In this document: positions 18,321 to 28,779 of the stretch, one piece after another | Layout: each line of letters begins with the position of its first letter | Numbering within the stretch: the first letter of the stretch is position 1 | Assembly (NCBI GenBank): GCA_947626535.1 | Contig: CANQSO010000004.1 | Span: 1 to 43,256 of the forward strand | Reading direction: 5' to 3' | Source: an uncultured Bacilli bacterium | GTDB taxonomy: Bacteria; Bacillota_I; Bacilli_A; RF39; UBA660 | DNA: 43,256 bases | Program-made: the position numbers and the translations under genes | Notes under the pieces: model-generated | The model's database searches: none | Seen by the model: only the letters and a program-made list of their open reading frames with translations | Told to the model about the DNA's origin: nothing

Positions 18321-20333
18321 TTAATTATTTTTATTTAGATAGGAAATATTCATTATGTGAGCAATTTGCTCTTTTTTTGGTGGTAATTTCATATAATCAC
18401 CATAAAGATTATGTAAATAATAATCCCAACAAGAAAATGTTTTAACTTTCATTTTTTCAAAATCAACTTTAACTATTTTATCAACTTCACTTTTTAACAT
18501 TTTTTCTTTAGGACCATAACCCCATGCAATCCCACCAACATATTTAACTTTTTCATAAGGGTATTTTAAACATAATTTATTAATTCTTTTTACATAAAAT
18601 TTTTTAGGTAAAAAATCAACAAAAAATTTTACAAATGGTTTTAAAATTTTTTCAATTTTAGTTTTAGATCCTTCTATTACTCTTTCATCTTTAAGTTTTC
18701 TTATCATCAATAACTTGCGCCAAAAAATTGATTTTTGAAAAATCCTTTTGGTTTTTCGATCACTTTCTGGCAAACCGTCTAAAGGGAAAACATCAATCCA
18801 CATATGAGTATCATATTCATCTAATGAATTATATCTTTCCATAACAGTATTTAAATTGTATATTTTGCAAAATGGGTCATTTAAATTTCCTAATTCAAAG
18901 GAATGAACATCTAAAGATTCATCAATCTTTTTAGTTAAAGCAATACTTTGCAGTTTCATATAATCTGGTCTAGGCATTAAAATATCAACATCATCATCCC
19001 AAGGAATAAAACCTTTATGCCTAATCGCTCCAAGTAAAGTTCCTCCACATACAAAATATGTAAGTTGATTTTCATCAAAATATTTTATGATTTTTTTTAG
19101 CATATTTTTTTCTTCTTTTTGAATTTCCTTAAGAGATAAGCCATCATTTGTTTTTTTATTTTTATTTATTGAAATAAAATGAACTAAAATTTCAGAAAAC
19201 TGTAATAGAAAAATATTTACTGATATTTTTGTTAAATGAGGATCTATTAAAGAATGGATAAATATTATAATTAATAGCAAATTTGAAAAATCATTTTTAT
19301 TTTGATGATTATATTCTACTAATTTATAAAATAACCACAATAATAGTAAAATAAATACAGAACCAAAATTAAGCAATAAGTTTATGTATGAATTATCGAC
19401 ATAATTCATAGCACCCTTCTTAATTTTCATTTTAATATCGTAATTAGTTACCCAATCAATATTACGACCAAATAAATTAATTGGATAAGATTTTATGGCA
19501 TTATTTTGCAGATATATTCGACCACTAAAAGTTTTATTAACTTTAACCATAAATTCATTTTTAGGATTATACATTAAACTAATTGTTACACTAAAAATTA
19601 TTAAAAGCAAAGGTATAAGCTTAGCAAAAAAAGTTATAATTTTATTAATTTTATGGTGATACTTTTGTAAAATATTATATGCCATTGTTAATACTATTAA
19701 AATTATCGAAGAATATAGTCCATTTCTTGATGCAGTGACTAAGTAAAATATAAAACTAACTGATGTTAAACCTATGTAATCAACTGCTTTCAAATTTTTA
19801 TTTTTTAAAAACACAAATAACAAACATATGCCCCAAATGTAACCAGCAATACTTGGAGGATATTTAAATCCTAAAGCATATCTCGTAATAGTACCTCTAG
19901 CTGATACATAATTTTCTATTACGCCAAATAATGATAAAACAGCTATTACACTAATAAGAATTATTTCAGCAATAAATAATTTTTTAACAAATTCTTTAAA
20001 AGGAATATTTTTAGCACCAACAATTAAAATAAATAACTGCAAAAAATATCTATTTCCACAGAAAAATGCAATAAATAATAAATAAATAAACAAAATAAAT
20101 AATGTACCAAAAGTTCTAGATGTATATTTAGAAATATCACAAACTAATATTTTTATCATCACTAAAAAAACAGCTAAATATTTTAATAATGAAAATATTG
20201 TTCCATATTGAACTGCTAAAACGCTATTATCATCTAAAATAAAAGCTAAAATAAACAATATAGTTGAATAAGTATAAATATTATTACTATGCTTTTTTAT
20301 AAAATTACATATTGAGTTAAATAACTTTTGCAT
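18321..20333 (-). CDS. Fusion of Wzy-like O-antigen polymerase/ligase (N-term) and LicD-family transferase (C-term)
   Basis: ~370-aa polytopic N-terminus; C-terminal LSLKEIQKEE...YFVCGGTLLGAIRHKGFIPWDDDVDILMPRPDY. Confidence 0.85.
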   Translation of the reverse strand: MQKLFNSICNFIKKHSNNIYTYSTILFILAFILDDNSVLAVQYGTIFSLLKYLAVFLVMIKILVCDISKYTSRTFGTLFILFIYLLFIAFFCGNRYFLQLFILIVGAKNIPFKEFVKKLFIAEIILISVIAVLSLFGVIENYVSARGTITRYALGFKYPPSIAGYIWGICLLFVFLKNKNLKAVDYIGLTSVSFIFYLVTASRNGLYSSIILIVLTMAYNILQKYHHKINKIITFFAKLIPLLLIIFSVTISLMYNPKNEFMVKVNKTFSGRIYLQNNAIKSYPINLFGRNIDWVTNYDIKMKIKKGAMNYVDNSYINLLLNFGSVFILLLLWLFYKLVEYNHQNKNDFSNLLLIIIFIHSLIDPHLTKISVNIFLLQFSEILVHFISINKNKKTNDGLSLKEIQKEEKNMLKKIIKYFDENQLTYFVCGGTLLGAIRHKGFIPWDDDVDILMPRPDYMKLQSIALTKKIDESLDVHSFELGNLNDPFCKIYNLNTVMERYNSLDEYDTHMWIDVFPLDGLPESDRKTKRIFQKSIFWRKLLMIRKLKDERVIEGSKTKIEKILKPFVKFFVDFLPKKFYVKRINKLCLKYPYEKVKYVGGIAWGYGPKEKMLKSEVDKIVKVDFEKMKVKTFSCWDYYLHNLYGDYMKLPPKKEQIAHIMNISYLNKNN

Positions 20334-20348
20334 TTCAATCGCACCTTT

Positions 20349-21251
20349 CTATAATTTTAGATCGACAAAAATATGAGCTTCTATATCGTTTTTAGATGGC
20401 AATTCCATATAATTACCATACATATTTTTTAAATAACCATCATAATCTTTAGCAACAGGAAATTTATACTTTTTTTCAAAATCAAATAAAATTGTTTTAC
20501 AAAATTTATCTCTTTCATACATTTCCTTAAAAAAGTGGTTGCGTCCAGTAGGTACTGTAACATATCTTGATTTATTATTCTTACACATGGCATTTACTTT
20601 ATTCCAAGCATGAGTCATTGTATCTAAAGAGATCCATGATAAAAGACGACCTATATTAACCTTAAACTTAAAAGTTTTAGATAATTCTTTATCTTCTTTA
20701 ACCATATCTAAATAAAAATCTTTGTTTTTATAAAAATTACGACAAGATAAAAGAAAACCAAAAACATAAGATAAAAAACCATGTAAATATCTTAAAGGGA
20801 CAAAATTATAAGTATTTTCAATTATAAAAATATCAATATAAACCCCAGCTTCTTCATTTTCCATATCTTCTCTTGCTCGATAAATAGTTCCTTTTTTTCT
20901 TACTCTAGCAAAACCTAAACCATAATTTTTAGTTTTTTCTGGAGTATGTAACCAATATTTATCACCAAACTCTTTTAAGAAAACCGTAGAAAATTTTTCA
21001 TAATCTTTTCTAAGCATATTTATATCAAAATCATCATCCCAAGGAATAAACCCATGATGTCTTACGGCACCTAAAGCACTTCCTCCTCCTAAATTATAAT
21101 TAAGATGATATTTTTGACAAACAAAATTAATATCATCTGCAATTTCTAATATAGTTTTTTGTAATTGTTTTAATTGTTTATCACTTAATTTTTTTAAATT
21201 TTTATTTTTATTATTCAAACTTTTAAAGGCACTTACTGTTGATAATCCCAT
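20349..21251 (-). CDS. LicD family nucleotidyltransferase-fold protein
   Basis: YNLGGGSALGAVRHHGFIPWDDDFDINMLRKDYEKF. Confidence 0.92.
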   Translation of the reverse strand: MGLSTVSAFKSLNNKNKNLKKLSDKQLKQLQKTILEIADDINFVCQKYHLNYNLGGGSALGAVRHHGFIPWDDDFDINMLRKDYEKFSTVFLKEFGDKYWLHTPEKTKNYGLGFARVRKKGTIYRAREDMENEEAGVYIDIFIIENTYNFVPLRYLHGFLSYVFGFLLSCRNFYKNKDFYLDMVKEDKELSKTFKFKVNIGRLLSWISLDTMTHAWNKVNAMCKNNKSRYVTVPTGRNHFFKEMYERDKFCKTILFDFEKKYKFPVAKDYDGYLKNMYGNYMELPSKNDIEAHIFVDLKL

Positions 21252-21270
21252 CTTTGCACTTCCTTTTTAT

Positions 21271-22371
21271 TTATAAATTTTTAACTAATTCTAAAGCCGC
21301 TTTAATTACTTTATCCATATCATAATATTGATAATTTCCTAATCTTCCTCCAAATATAACACGTTTTTCCTTTGAAGCTAATTTTTTATATTCTTCATAA
21401 AGCTTAGAATTTTTTTCATCATTAATTGGATAATAAGCTTCATCACCTATATGCCAATCACTTGGATATTCCCTCGTGATAATTGTACCATGACAATCAT
21501 TAAATTCAAAGTGTTTATGTTCAATTACCCTAGTATAAGGTATTTCTCTATCAGTATAATTTATAACAGCATTACCTTGATAATTATCAATATTTTCTAA
21601 TACTTCATTTTCAAATTTTAAACTACGATATTCTAAATTACCTAATTGATAGTCAAAATATTCATCAATCATTCCTGTATATAAAATTTTATCAGCTAAA
21701 GCATTATATTTTTCTTTTTCTTTTAAATAATCGACATTTAACTTTACATCACAATGTTCAAGCATTTTCTCAATAATAACATTGTAACCTCCAATAGGAA
21801 TACCTTGATAACGGTCATTAAAATAATTATTATTAAATGTAAATCTTACTGGTAATCTTTTAATAATAAAGGCTGGTAAATCCTTACAATCCCTATTCCA
21901 TTGTTTTTCAGTATAACCTTTAACTAGTTTTTCATAAATATCACGGCCAACTAAACTAATAGCTTGTTCTTCTAAGTTTTGTGGTTCTCTACCATTAAGT
22001 TCTTTTTTCTGTTCTTCTATTTTTTTCTTAGCATCATCAGGCGTTATAACGTCATCCCATAGTTTAGTAAAAGTATTCATATTAAATGGCATATTATAAA
22101 GTTCTCCTTTATAATTAGAAATTGGACAATTTATATAATTATTAAATTCACAAAACTGATTAACATAATTCCATATTTCTTTATCTGATGTATGGAATAT
22201 ATGAGCTCCATATTTATGAACATTAATACCATTTATATTTTCACAATATATATTTCCACCAATATGATTTCTTCGATCAATTACTAAAACTTTCTTACCT
22301 TTTTTAGACATTTCATAAGCAAATGTTGTTCCAAACAATCCTGCACCAACTACCAAATAATCATATTTCAT
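21271..22371 (-). CDS. glf: UDP-galactopyranose mutase
   Basis: YLVVGAGLFGTTFAYEMSKKGKKVLVIDRRNHIGGN; YGAHIFHTSDKEIWNYVNQF; FGGRLGNYQYYDMDKVI. Confidence 0.97.
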   Translation of the reverse strand: MKYDYLVVGAGLFGTTFAYEMSKKGKKVLVIDRRNHIGGNIYCENINGINVHKYGAHIFHTSDKEIWNYVNQFCEFNNYINCPISNYKGELYNMPFNMNTFTKLWDDVITPDDAKKKIEEQKKELNGREPQNLEEQAISLVGRDIYEKLVKGYTEKQWNRDCKDLPAFIIKRLPVRFTFNNNYFNDRYQGIPIGGYNVIIEKMLEHCDVKLNVDYLKEKEKYNALADKILYTGMIDEYFDYQLGNLEYRSLKFENEVLENIDNYQGNAVINYTDREIPYTRVIEHKHFEFNDCHGTIITREYPSDWHIGDEAYYPINDEKNSKLYEEYKKLASKEKRVIFGGRLGNYQYYDMDKVIKAALELVKNL

Positions 22372-22373
22372 AA

Positions 22374-23150
22374 TTAAAAACTCCCATCATATTTTTTCTT
22401 AAAAAATTTGGCTTTTAAAAAACTAGTACCTTTCTTCCACCAATTTATTTTTTCCATATAGATAAATGGCACTTCCTTATATTTATAACCTTTATAATCT
22501 AGCCATACATCTAATAATCTTTCACTTACTCTTCCATAAAATCTAGCATGAAAAGAATCATAATTATTATTTTTCATTTTCTTTTCTAATTCAAATAAGA
22601 TATCAAATAACCAATTACAATATTCATCTAAATATTCTTTTTTCATAATAAACATATTAAATGCATGCATACTTCTTTTTTTCATAACTTTATTTACACT
22701 ATTAAGATATTCAGGATATTTTTTTGCAATTATTTTAATGGTTTCATCTAATGTTTCAATATGCATAGTATGCTTATAATGATTGTAAATGGTTTCAATC
22801 CAATATTTTCTTTTTTTAGGCACGATAATATCATAATCACTTAAATATTTTTGTAATTCATTTTCAGTTAAAATTGATTCAAATTTATTTTTATTTTTTT
22901 TCTTTGATGCAAAATATCTTCGATAATGGACTAAACCAATGTAATCAGCATCAAGATTTTTCCAAGCCCAATAAAGACCTGTTAATTCACAAAAATAAGG
23001 ATTTTTTTTAGATATATTTTTACCAGTATTATCTTTTTGAAAACCTATATCTTCTTTACCTTCTGCTCCAACATGAAGTGGTAAATACATTTTTTCTTTT
23101 GGCATTTGATATTTTTTATGGGCTGCAATAATTATTTTAATACTTTTCAT
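22374..23150 (-). CDS. DUF4422 family glycosyltransferase
   Basis: IKIIIAAHKKYQMP...YLPLHVGAEGK...NPYFCELTGLYWAWKNLDADYIGLVHYRRYF. Confidence 0.92.
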   Translation of the reverse strand: MKSIKIIIAAHKKYQMPKEKMYLPLHVGAEGKEDIGFQKDNTGKNISKKNPYFCELTGLYWAWKNLDADYIGLVHYRRYFASKKKNKNKFESILTENELQKYLSDYDIIVPKKRKYWIETIYNHYKHTMHIETLDETIKIIAKKYPEYLNSVNKVMKKRSMHAFNMFIMKKEYLDEYCNWLFDILFELEKKMKNNNYDSFHARFYGRVSERLLDVWLDYKGYKYKEVPFIYMEKINWWKKGTSFLKAKFFKKKYDGSF

Positions 23151-23163
23151 ATATTCTTTCCTT

Positions 23164-24209
23164 TCAATTCAAAATTTTTTTAAATAATGGTAATTTAGCC
23201 AATATAACAGAAGTAATAAGTGATAAAACAAACGCATATATATAAAAAGCAATTTCACCAACAAATATTGGAAGTACAATTGGATATAAATGAACACCTT
23301 TATTTAACAAGTTAATCCAAAAACAATGAACTAAATAAATGGTAAAACTATATTTTGAAATAATATTAATGAATTTATTTGGTTTTATCTTTATTTTTTC
23401 AGTAGAAAATAATTTCACTATAGCCATTGTTTCTAAAATCATAAATGCACTTACTTGAGAATTATAAACATTAAAATAACAACATAAAAAGTAACCAATT
23501 GTGCCAATAATTCCACCAATATAAAGATACTTTTCTTTAATAATATTTGTACAAGTAATATAATAACCACATAAATAGATAAAAATAAAATTTAATCCTT
23601 CTAAATAAAATGTTGAAATATTTAATTTAAAAATTTGATTTATTGTAGGAACTAAAGTTGATAGTATTAATAAACAAATTAATGTAAATTTTACTTCTAT
23701 CTCACTAGAATATTTAACAATTTTTTTTAATAATGGTGTCAAAATATAAAGTCCTATTAAACAATACAAATACCACATATGTGACCAAGCATTTCCTTGT
23801 ACTAAATTACTAAGTGCAGTTAATATAATGTTTATTAAATTTTTATCAGTGCTTGATATATATGATTCAATAAAAGCAAATGTTAATCCAAATGTAGCTA
23901 AAACTAAAAGCATTCGTTTAATATATGTTTTAATTTTATCAAGAGTAACTTCTTTTTTTGGATTTAATAATAAACATCCTGTTATCATAATAAAACAGGG
24001 AACAGCAAATCGAGTTATTGTTCTTAAAAAAACAAAATCAAGTAACCATCTATCTTTGCCTAATACCCCCCCCCCATATAAATTACATTATTTACAATAT
24101 TAATATTTTCAGCTTGTATCCATCCTTCAATCACGTGAATCATAATAACTGCTAAACAAGCAATAGCTCTTAAAGATACAATCCATTCAATTCTTTTTTC
24201 TTTCTTCAT
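23164..24209 (-). pseudogene. Acyltransferase 3 family protein, frame disrupted at a G10 tract (candidate phase-OFF allele)
   Basis: ATG at 24209 gives MKKEKRIEWIVSLRAIACLAVIMIHVIEGWIQAENINIVNNVIYMGGGY* (stop 24062-24060). The other frame continues VLGKDRWLLDFVFLRTITRFAVPCFIMITGCLLLNP to 23164. G10 = plus-strand C10 at 24066-24075. Confidence 0.9.
24066..24075. repeat. Homopolymer C10 (G10 on coding strand), putative contingency tract
   Basis: taata-cccccccccc-atata. Confidence 0.97.
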
Positions 24210-24217
24210 TTATTCAC

Positions 24218-25213
24218 CTACTCTATTGTATATTTTTGATTATTAGATTGAAGTTGAATATAAGTATTACCATCATTTAATTTTACTTCTTCGCCATTAG
24301 GATATGTATATATAGTTTTTGATTTTCGATTTTCTTTTGACCATTTAATTGGAGTTGCATAACCATTTGTAATATACATACCTTCTCCACTACCAACTGT
24401 TTCTAATTCCCAATAGTAATTATCACTAGCCATTCTAGTATTTATTTTTTGAATAATAATATTTTTAGCTGTATATTGTTCTTTAGTTAAATAATCAATA
24501 TGTTTGTTGCCATTTACACTTCTTAAATAAAGCTTTTTATCACTGTCATATTCATAAGAAGTATTAGATACATTAGAAGATGGAATATATATTTTATTAG
24601 CAACTTCTCCACTATCATTTAAATTAACTTCTTGCAAAGAATAATTTAAAACTAAGCCTTTATCAGATGTTAGGGAAAAACCTTTTTCTTTAGATAAATC
24701 TCTTACTTTTTGAATACTTGTATAACCAGTATGTTCTATTGCTAAATTAAGAGGATTTTCTCGCCAAAAAGCTGAATCATATAAACCATTTAAGCTTTCA
24801 ACATTAAGAGATCTTATTTGATCTTTAGCATAATGGCTCCAGCCCCAATGAACAAATATAGCATCTTGTTCAAAAACATAATCTAAAAAATTATGTCTTG
24901 CACTTCTAATTGTTCCTACTTTTAAATCATCGATATCTTTATAAAAAGCAAGCAATCTTGTCATGTTACCTTCAACTGGTATTTCATAAACCATATAAGC
25001 TTTTTGTAATCCTTGTTGAACTTTTACAGCAACTGTAGCATTATTAACTACAACAGCAAATGGTCTAGTATTAGAATTTACATCAACAATATCAATTTTT
25101 TCTTTAACCGGAATAGCTTCTTCTACTTCCGGTGATTCGACAATTGGTTCTTCTTTTTTCCCACAACCACAAAAAATAAACAAAATGAAAATTAAACTTG
25201 CAATTTTTTTCAT
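24218..25213 (-). CDS. DUF3048 (YerB-like) lipoprotein
   Basis: Lipobox IFCGC; NTRPFAVVVNNATVAVKVQQGLQKAYMVYEIPVEGNMTRLLAFYKD; VGTIRSARHNFLDY. Confidence 0.9.
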   Translation of the reverse strand: MKKIASLIFILFIFCGCGKKEEPIVESPEVEEAIPVKEKIDIVDVNSNTRPFAVVVNNATVAVKVQQGLQKAYMVYEIPVEGNMTRLLAFYKDIDDLKVGTIRSARHNFLDYVFEQDAIFVHWGWSHYAKDQIRSLNVESLNGLYDSAFWRENPLNLAIEHTGYTSIQKVRDLSKEKGFSLTSDKGLVLNYSLQEVNLNDSGEVANKIYIPSSNVSNTSYEYDSDKKLYLRSVNGNKHIDYLTKEQYTAKNIIIQKINTRMASDNYYWELETVGSGEGMYITNGYATPIKWSKENRKSKTIYTYPNGEEVKLNDGNTYIQLQSNNQKYTIE

Positions 25214-25863
25214 TTTGCACCCTCCTTTTTTATAACCGCAAAAATAGTATCAAAAATAATTTGTAAATCTAATAAAACACCACAATGATCTATGTAATAT
25301 AGCTCCATTTTTATTCGCTCTTTATAAGAAATATTGTTTCTTCCATTACTAGCCCAATAACCTGTTAAGCCCGGACGCATAGATAAAAATTTAGCTTTCC
25401 TTTTACCATAATATTCTACTTCATCAGGAACAACTGGTCTAGGTCCTATTAAAGACATATCCCCAATTAAAATATTTATAAACTGAGGAACTTCATCTAT
25501 TGAAGATTTACGTAAAAAATTACCTATTTTTGTTATTCTTGGGTCATTATCAATTTTACGATCTTTTAAATATTCTTTTCTTTTTTCCGGATTTTCTTTT
25601 AACCATTTTTCTAATATTTGATCTGCATTAGGAACCATTGTTCGAAACTTAAATATTTTAATAATTTTACCATTTTTACCTAATCTCTTTTGACGATAAA
25701 AAATACTATTAAAATCACCTGTACAAATAAAAACAATTTTAATAATAATAGTAAGAGGAATTAAAAAAACAATTCCTACTAAACTACAAATAATATCAAA
25801 TATTCTTTTAAAAAATAAATATATTTCTTTCTTTATTTTATATATATTGCCTTTTTTTTTCAT
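25210..25863 (-). CDS. Undecaprenyl-phosphate sugar-phosphate transferase (bacterial sugar transferase family)
   Basis: FKRIFDIICSLVGIVFLIPL; IFKFRTMVPNAD; FLRKSSIDEVPQFINILIGDMSLIGPRPVVPDEVE; RPGLTGYWASNGRNNISYKERIKMELYYIDH. Confidence 0.96.
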   Translation of the reverse strand: MKKKGNIYKIKKEIYLFFKRIFDIICSLVGIVFLIPLTIIIKIVFICTGDFNSIFYRQKRLGKNGKIIKIFKFRTMVPNADQILEKWLKENPEKRKEYLKDRKIDNDPRITKIGNFLRKSSIDEVPQFINILIGDMSLIGPRPVVPDEVEYYGKRKAKFLSMRPGLTGYWASNGRNNISYKERIKMELYYIDHCGVLLDLQIIFDTIFAVIKKEGAK

Positions 25864-25986
25864 AAATTCACCTAAATGCTTCTACATTATTACTACATAT
25901 ATATTGTAACATTAATAATTAGCTAGTTCAAGAACATTCTATGCTTATTAATTTTTTGTTAATTATAAAAAGCAAACTAATATTTT

Positions 25987-26967
25987 TTAACTACTTTTTT
26001 CAATAGAGCGAATTTTTTCATAATAATTATTAATTAATTGATACCAATTTTGATAATTAACATCATACCGATGGTCAACCAAATTATAATTATCTTTTAT
26101 ATATTTTCCAACTTGAGTAGTAGTTTTTCTTGCCCCCAAATAATTTAAATGATCTCCAGCATCAACTGTGTCAGCTTTCCAATCTATATTTGCAATATTA
26201 TCAATATTTAAATCAAAATAAGATACATTATTTTTTTTAGCAAGTAATTCTATAGCATTATGCTTAGCATAAGTCCATTCAATATAACTTGGTGTACTTA
26301 CAAATAATACTTCTATTCCTCTTTTTTGGCATTCATTAATTATTTTATTTATATAAAAAACATTTTCAATGTTAATATCAAATATTTTATCAGTACTTTG
26401 CTTTTCATAATATTTATTAACAGACTTAATATTATTTCTAATTAAATATCCTTTATATTTATCACTATAGGTATATGATTTATCACTTAATAATAAATCT
26501 TTCTTAGTTAAATGTTTCCAACGATTATGATATTTAAATATTGCCAAAAAATTTTCTAATTTATTATTTAAAATTTCATTATATTTCATTTTGCGAAAAA
26601 ATAAATTACAATCTAAAACTACCATTTTAAGATTTTGATTTTTCATTGTTTTCTTTAAGAAATCCCAAGATTCAAATAATTTTTGACCTGCTGTACTTGT
26701 TACATATGAAGCTATACCATACTCATTAAAAAGTTGTAATGGTGAAATACTACTATATAGCTCTGAATCACCTAAAAATAATATATCAATTGTATTTTTA
26801 GGTTCTCCTAATATTCCATTGGCTTCTAAAGATCTTATATCATAACTTTCTAAATTATCTTTCGGTTCAAATACTAATGATAAGAAGGCTAACATTCCTC
26901 CTAATATTGCAATAAAAACTATTGGTTTAATAATATTTTTCATTTTAGCCTCCTTAAAAATCTGCAT
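25987..26967 (-). CDS. Membrane-anchored SGNH/GDSL-like protein (DltD/AlgX-like position)
   Basis: N-terminal TM; IDILFLGDSELYSSISPLQLFNEYG; C-terminal DAGDHLNYLGARKTT. Overlaps the MBOAT gene. Confidence 0.75.
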   Translation of the reverse strand: MQIFKEAKMKNIIKPIVFIAILGGMLAFLSLVFEPKDNLESYDIRSLEANGILGEPKNTIDILFLGDSELYSSISPLQLFNEYGIASYVTSTAGQKLFESWDFLKKTMKNQNLKMVVLDCNLFFRKMKYNEILNNKLENFLAIFKYHNRWKHLTKKDLLLSDKSYTYSDKYKGYLIRNNIKSVNKYYEKQSTDKIFDINIENVFYINKIINECQKRGIEVLFVSTPSYIEWTYAKHNAIELLAKKNNVSYFDLNIDNIANIDWKADTVDAGDHLNYLGARKTTTQVGKYIKDNYNLVDHRYDVNYQNWYQLINNYYEKIRSIEKSS

Positions 26968-28543
26968 ACATTGGTTCTACGGGAATATATAATCCGCCAT
27001 AAGCTCCAAAAATAATAACATATAAAACTAAAGCATAATAAATCATCCAACGAATATATATCGGTTTTTTAGCAATTTTTTCTCTAATATTAATTCCTTT
27101 TTCTTTTATAATGCTTATAATAAAAACAATTAATAAAGTTATTCCAATTATAATTAATTCATAATTAAATAATTTTAAAGCATTTAAAGTTTTCCAATTT
27201 AAACTACTTATGTTAAATTCAGTAAAGATTTTTTTAAACATAACTAAACCAATTTTTAAACTTTGCGCCCTAAAGAAAAGTTCCCCAAAAATAACAAAAA
27301 TAGTTGTTTTAATAATTCTTATAGCTTTTATAAAAAATTGTTCAGGATTTATATGACATATTTCGTAAAAATTATTTATTGCTGGATTAAAAATATTAGC
27401 CATTAATATAAGAGCAAAATGATAAAAGCCAAAGAAAACATAATGATAAGCTGCCCCGTGCCATAAACCATTACATAACCAAACTGTACCTAAAGCAATT
27501 GTTCCAGCAACTAAAGGGCCAAAATGATTACCTATTTTCTTTCGTAAAGAATTAGTTATTTTTCTAGACATTTTGCTTAAAGAAATAGGATAAAAGATAT
27601 AGTCTTTAAACCATGTTCCTAAAGTAATATGCCATCTACTCCAAAATTCTGAAATATTTTTTGAAAAAAATGGTTGACGAAAATTCTCTGGTAATTTTAT
27701 TCCAAATATTTCACCAGTACCAATAACAATATCAATTATACCTGAAAAATCCATATATAACTGAATCGTATATAAAATGGCTCCAAGCAAAAGAATTACT
27801 CCACCATATTTGTCATAACCGTTAAAAATTAATTTAACAGGCGTATTTAATCGGTCCGCTATAACTAATTTTTTTAATAAACCATAACATATTCTTTGAA
27901 TACCAAAACACATATTATGATAAGTTATTTTCTTTCCTTCATATAAATTTTCAGCTGTATCTTCATATCTTGATATAGGTCCTTCCATAATTTGTGGGAA
28001 GAAAGCTAAAAATAAAGCTAATTTAAATAAGTTATTATCGGCTTTTATCTTACCTCGATAAACATCAACTAAATAAGAAATTGCTGAAAAAGTATAAAAA
28101 GATATACCTATAGGCGCAACTAAATTAGATAATTTAAATTTTAAATTAATCTTAAACAAAGCTAAAAGATGATTAATATTTACACCAATAAAAGCCATAT
28201 ATTTAGTTAAAGTTATCATAATCATTAAAATTAAAATACCTAAAAATAAAATGCCTTTTCTTTGTTTTAAATATTTTAACTTAATTTGTTTTTTTTCTTC
28301 TTTATCTAAATCTTTAATTTGTTCTTTTTCTTCTTTTTTATTGGCATCCAACCATATGCCAAAATGATGAATACATAATGTTGCTAATAATAAATAGACA
28401 AGTAGTTTACCACTTAAAGTATATATAAAAATATAACTAGCTATTAATAAAATAAATGGTCTTTTTTTCTTGCCAACAAGTTGATAAATTAACATTACCA
28501 ATGGCAGAAATAATATCAAGAAAGTTAATTCAAAATATTGCAT
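26954..28543 (-). CDS. MBOAT family O-acyltransferase (DltB/AlgI-like)
   Basis: LVAPIGISFYTFSAISYLVDVYRGKI; FFPQIMEGPISRY; NISEFWSRWHITLGTWFKDYIFYPIS; WLCNGLWHGAAYHYVFFGFYH. Confidence 0.95.
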   Translation of the reverse strand: MQYFELTFLILFLPLVMLIYQLVGKKKRPFILLIASYIFIYTLSGKLLVYLLLATLCIHHFGIWLDANKKEEKEQIKDLDKEEKKQIKLKYLKQRKGILFLGILILMIMITLTKYMAFIGVNINHLLALFKINLKFKLSNLVAPIGISFYTFSAISYLVDVYRGKIKADNNLFKLALFLAFFPQIMEGPISRYEDTAENLYEGKKITYHNMCFGIQRICYGLLKKLVIADRLNTPVKLIFNGYDKYGGVILLLGAILYTIQLYMDFSGIIDIVIGTGEIFGIKLPENFRQPFFSKNISEFWSRWHITLGTWFKDYIFYPISLSKMSRKITNSLRKKIGNHFGPLVAGTIALGTVWLCNGLWHGAAYHYVFFGFYHFALILMANIFNPAINNFYEICHINPEQFFIKAIRIIKTTIFVIFGELFFRAQSLKIGLVMFKKIFTEFNISSLNWKTLNALKLFNYELIIIGITLLIVFIISIIKEKGINIREKIAKKPIYIRWMIYYALVLYVIIFGAYGGLYIPVEPMYADF

Positions 28544-28545
28544 TT

Positions 28546-28779
28546 TTAATCTTCCTCTTGTAATTTTTCAATTAATTTTAACATATTATCTACAGAATTA
28601 AAATTAGCTGGAATAATTTCAACAGTTGGAATGACTATATCAAATTCATCTTCTAATTCAGCAACTAAAGATAAAATTGATAATGAATCTAAATAATGTT
28701 CATCAATTAAAGTATTAAGATTTTCATAATCAACCCCAGGTTTAATATTCTCTAATATTTCTAATAAATCGTTTCTCAT
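28546..28779 (-). CDS. Acyl/aminoacyl carrier protein
   Basis: YLDSLSILSLVAELEDEFDIVIP: phosphopantetheine-site DSLS and helix II. Confidence 0.9.
   Translation of the reverse strand: MRNDLLEILENIKPGVDYENLNTLIDEHYLDSLSILSLVAELEDEFDIVIPTVEIIPANFNSVDNMLKLIEKLQEED

Noticed and set aside
23828-24103. Plus-strand ORF 23828-24103
   Set aside because: Antisense to the acyltransferase; it crosses the C10 tract, which helped confirm tract length only.
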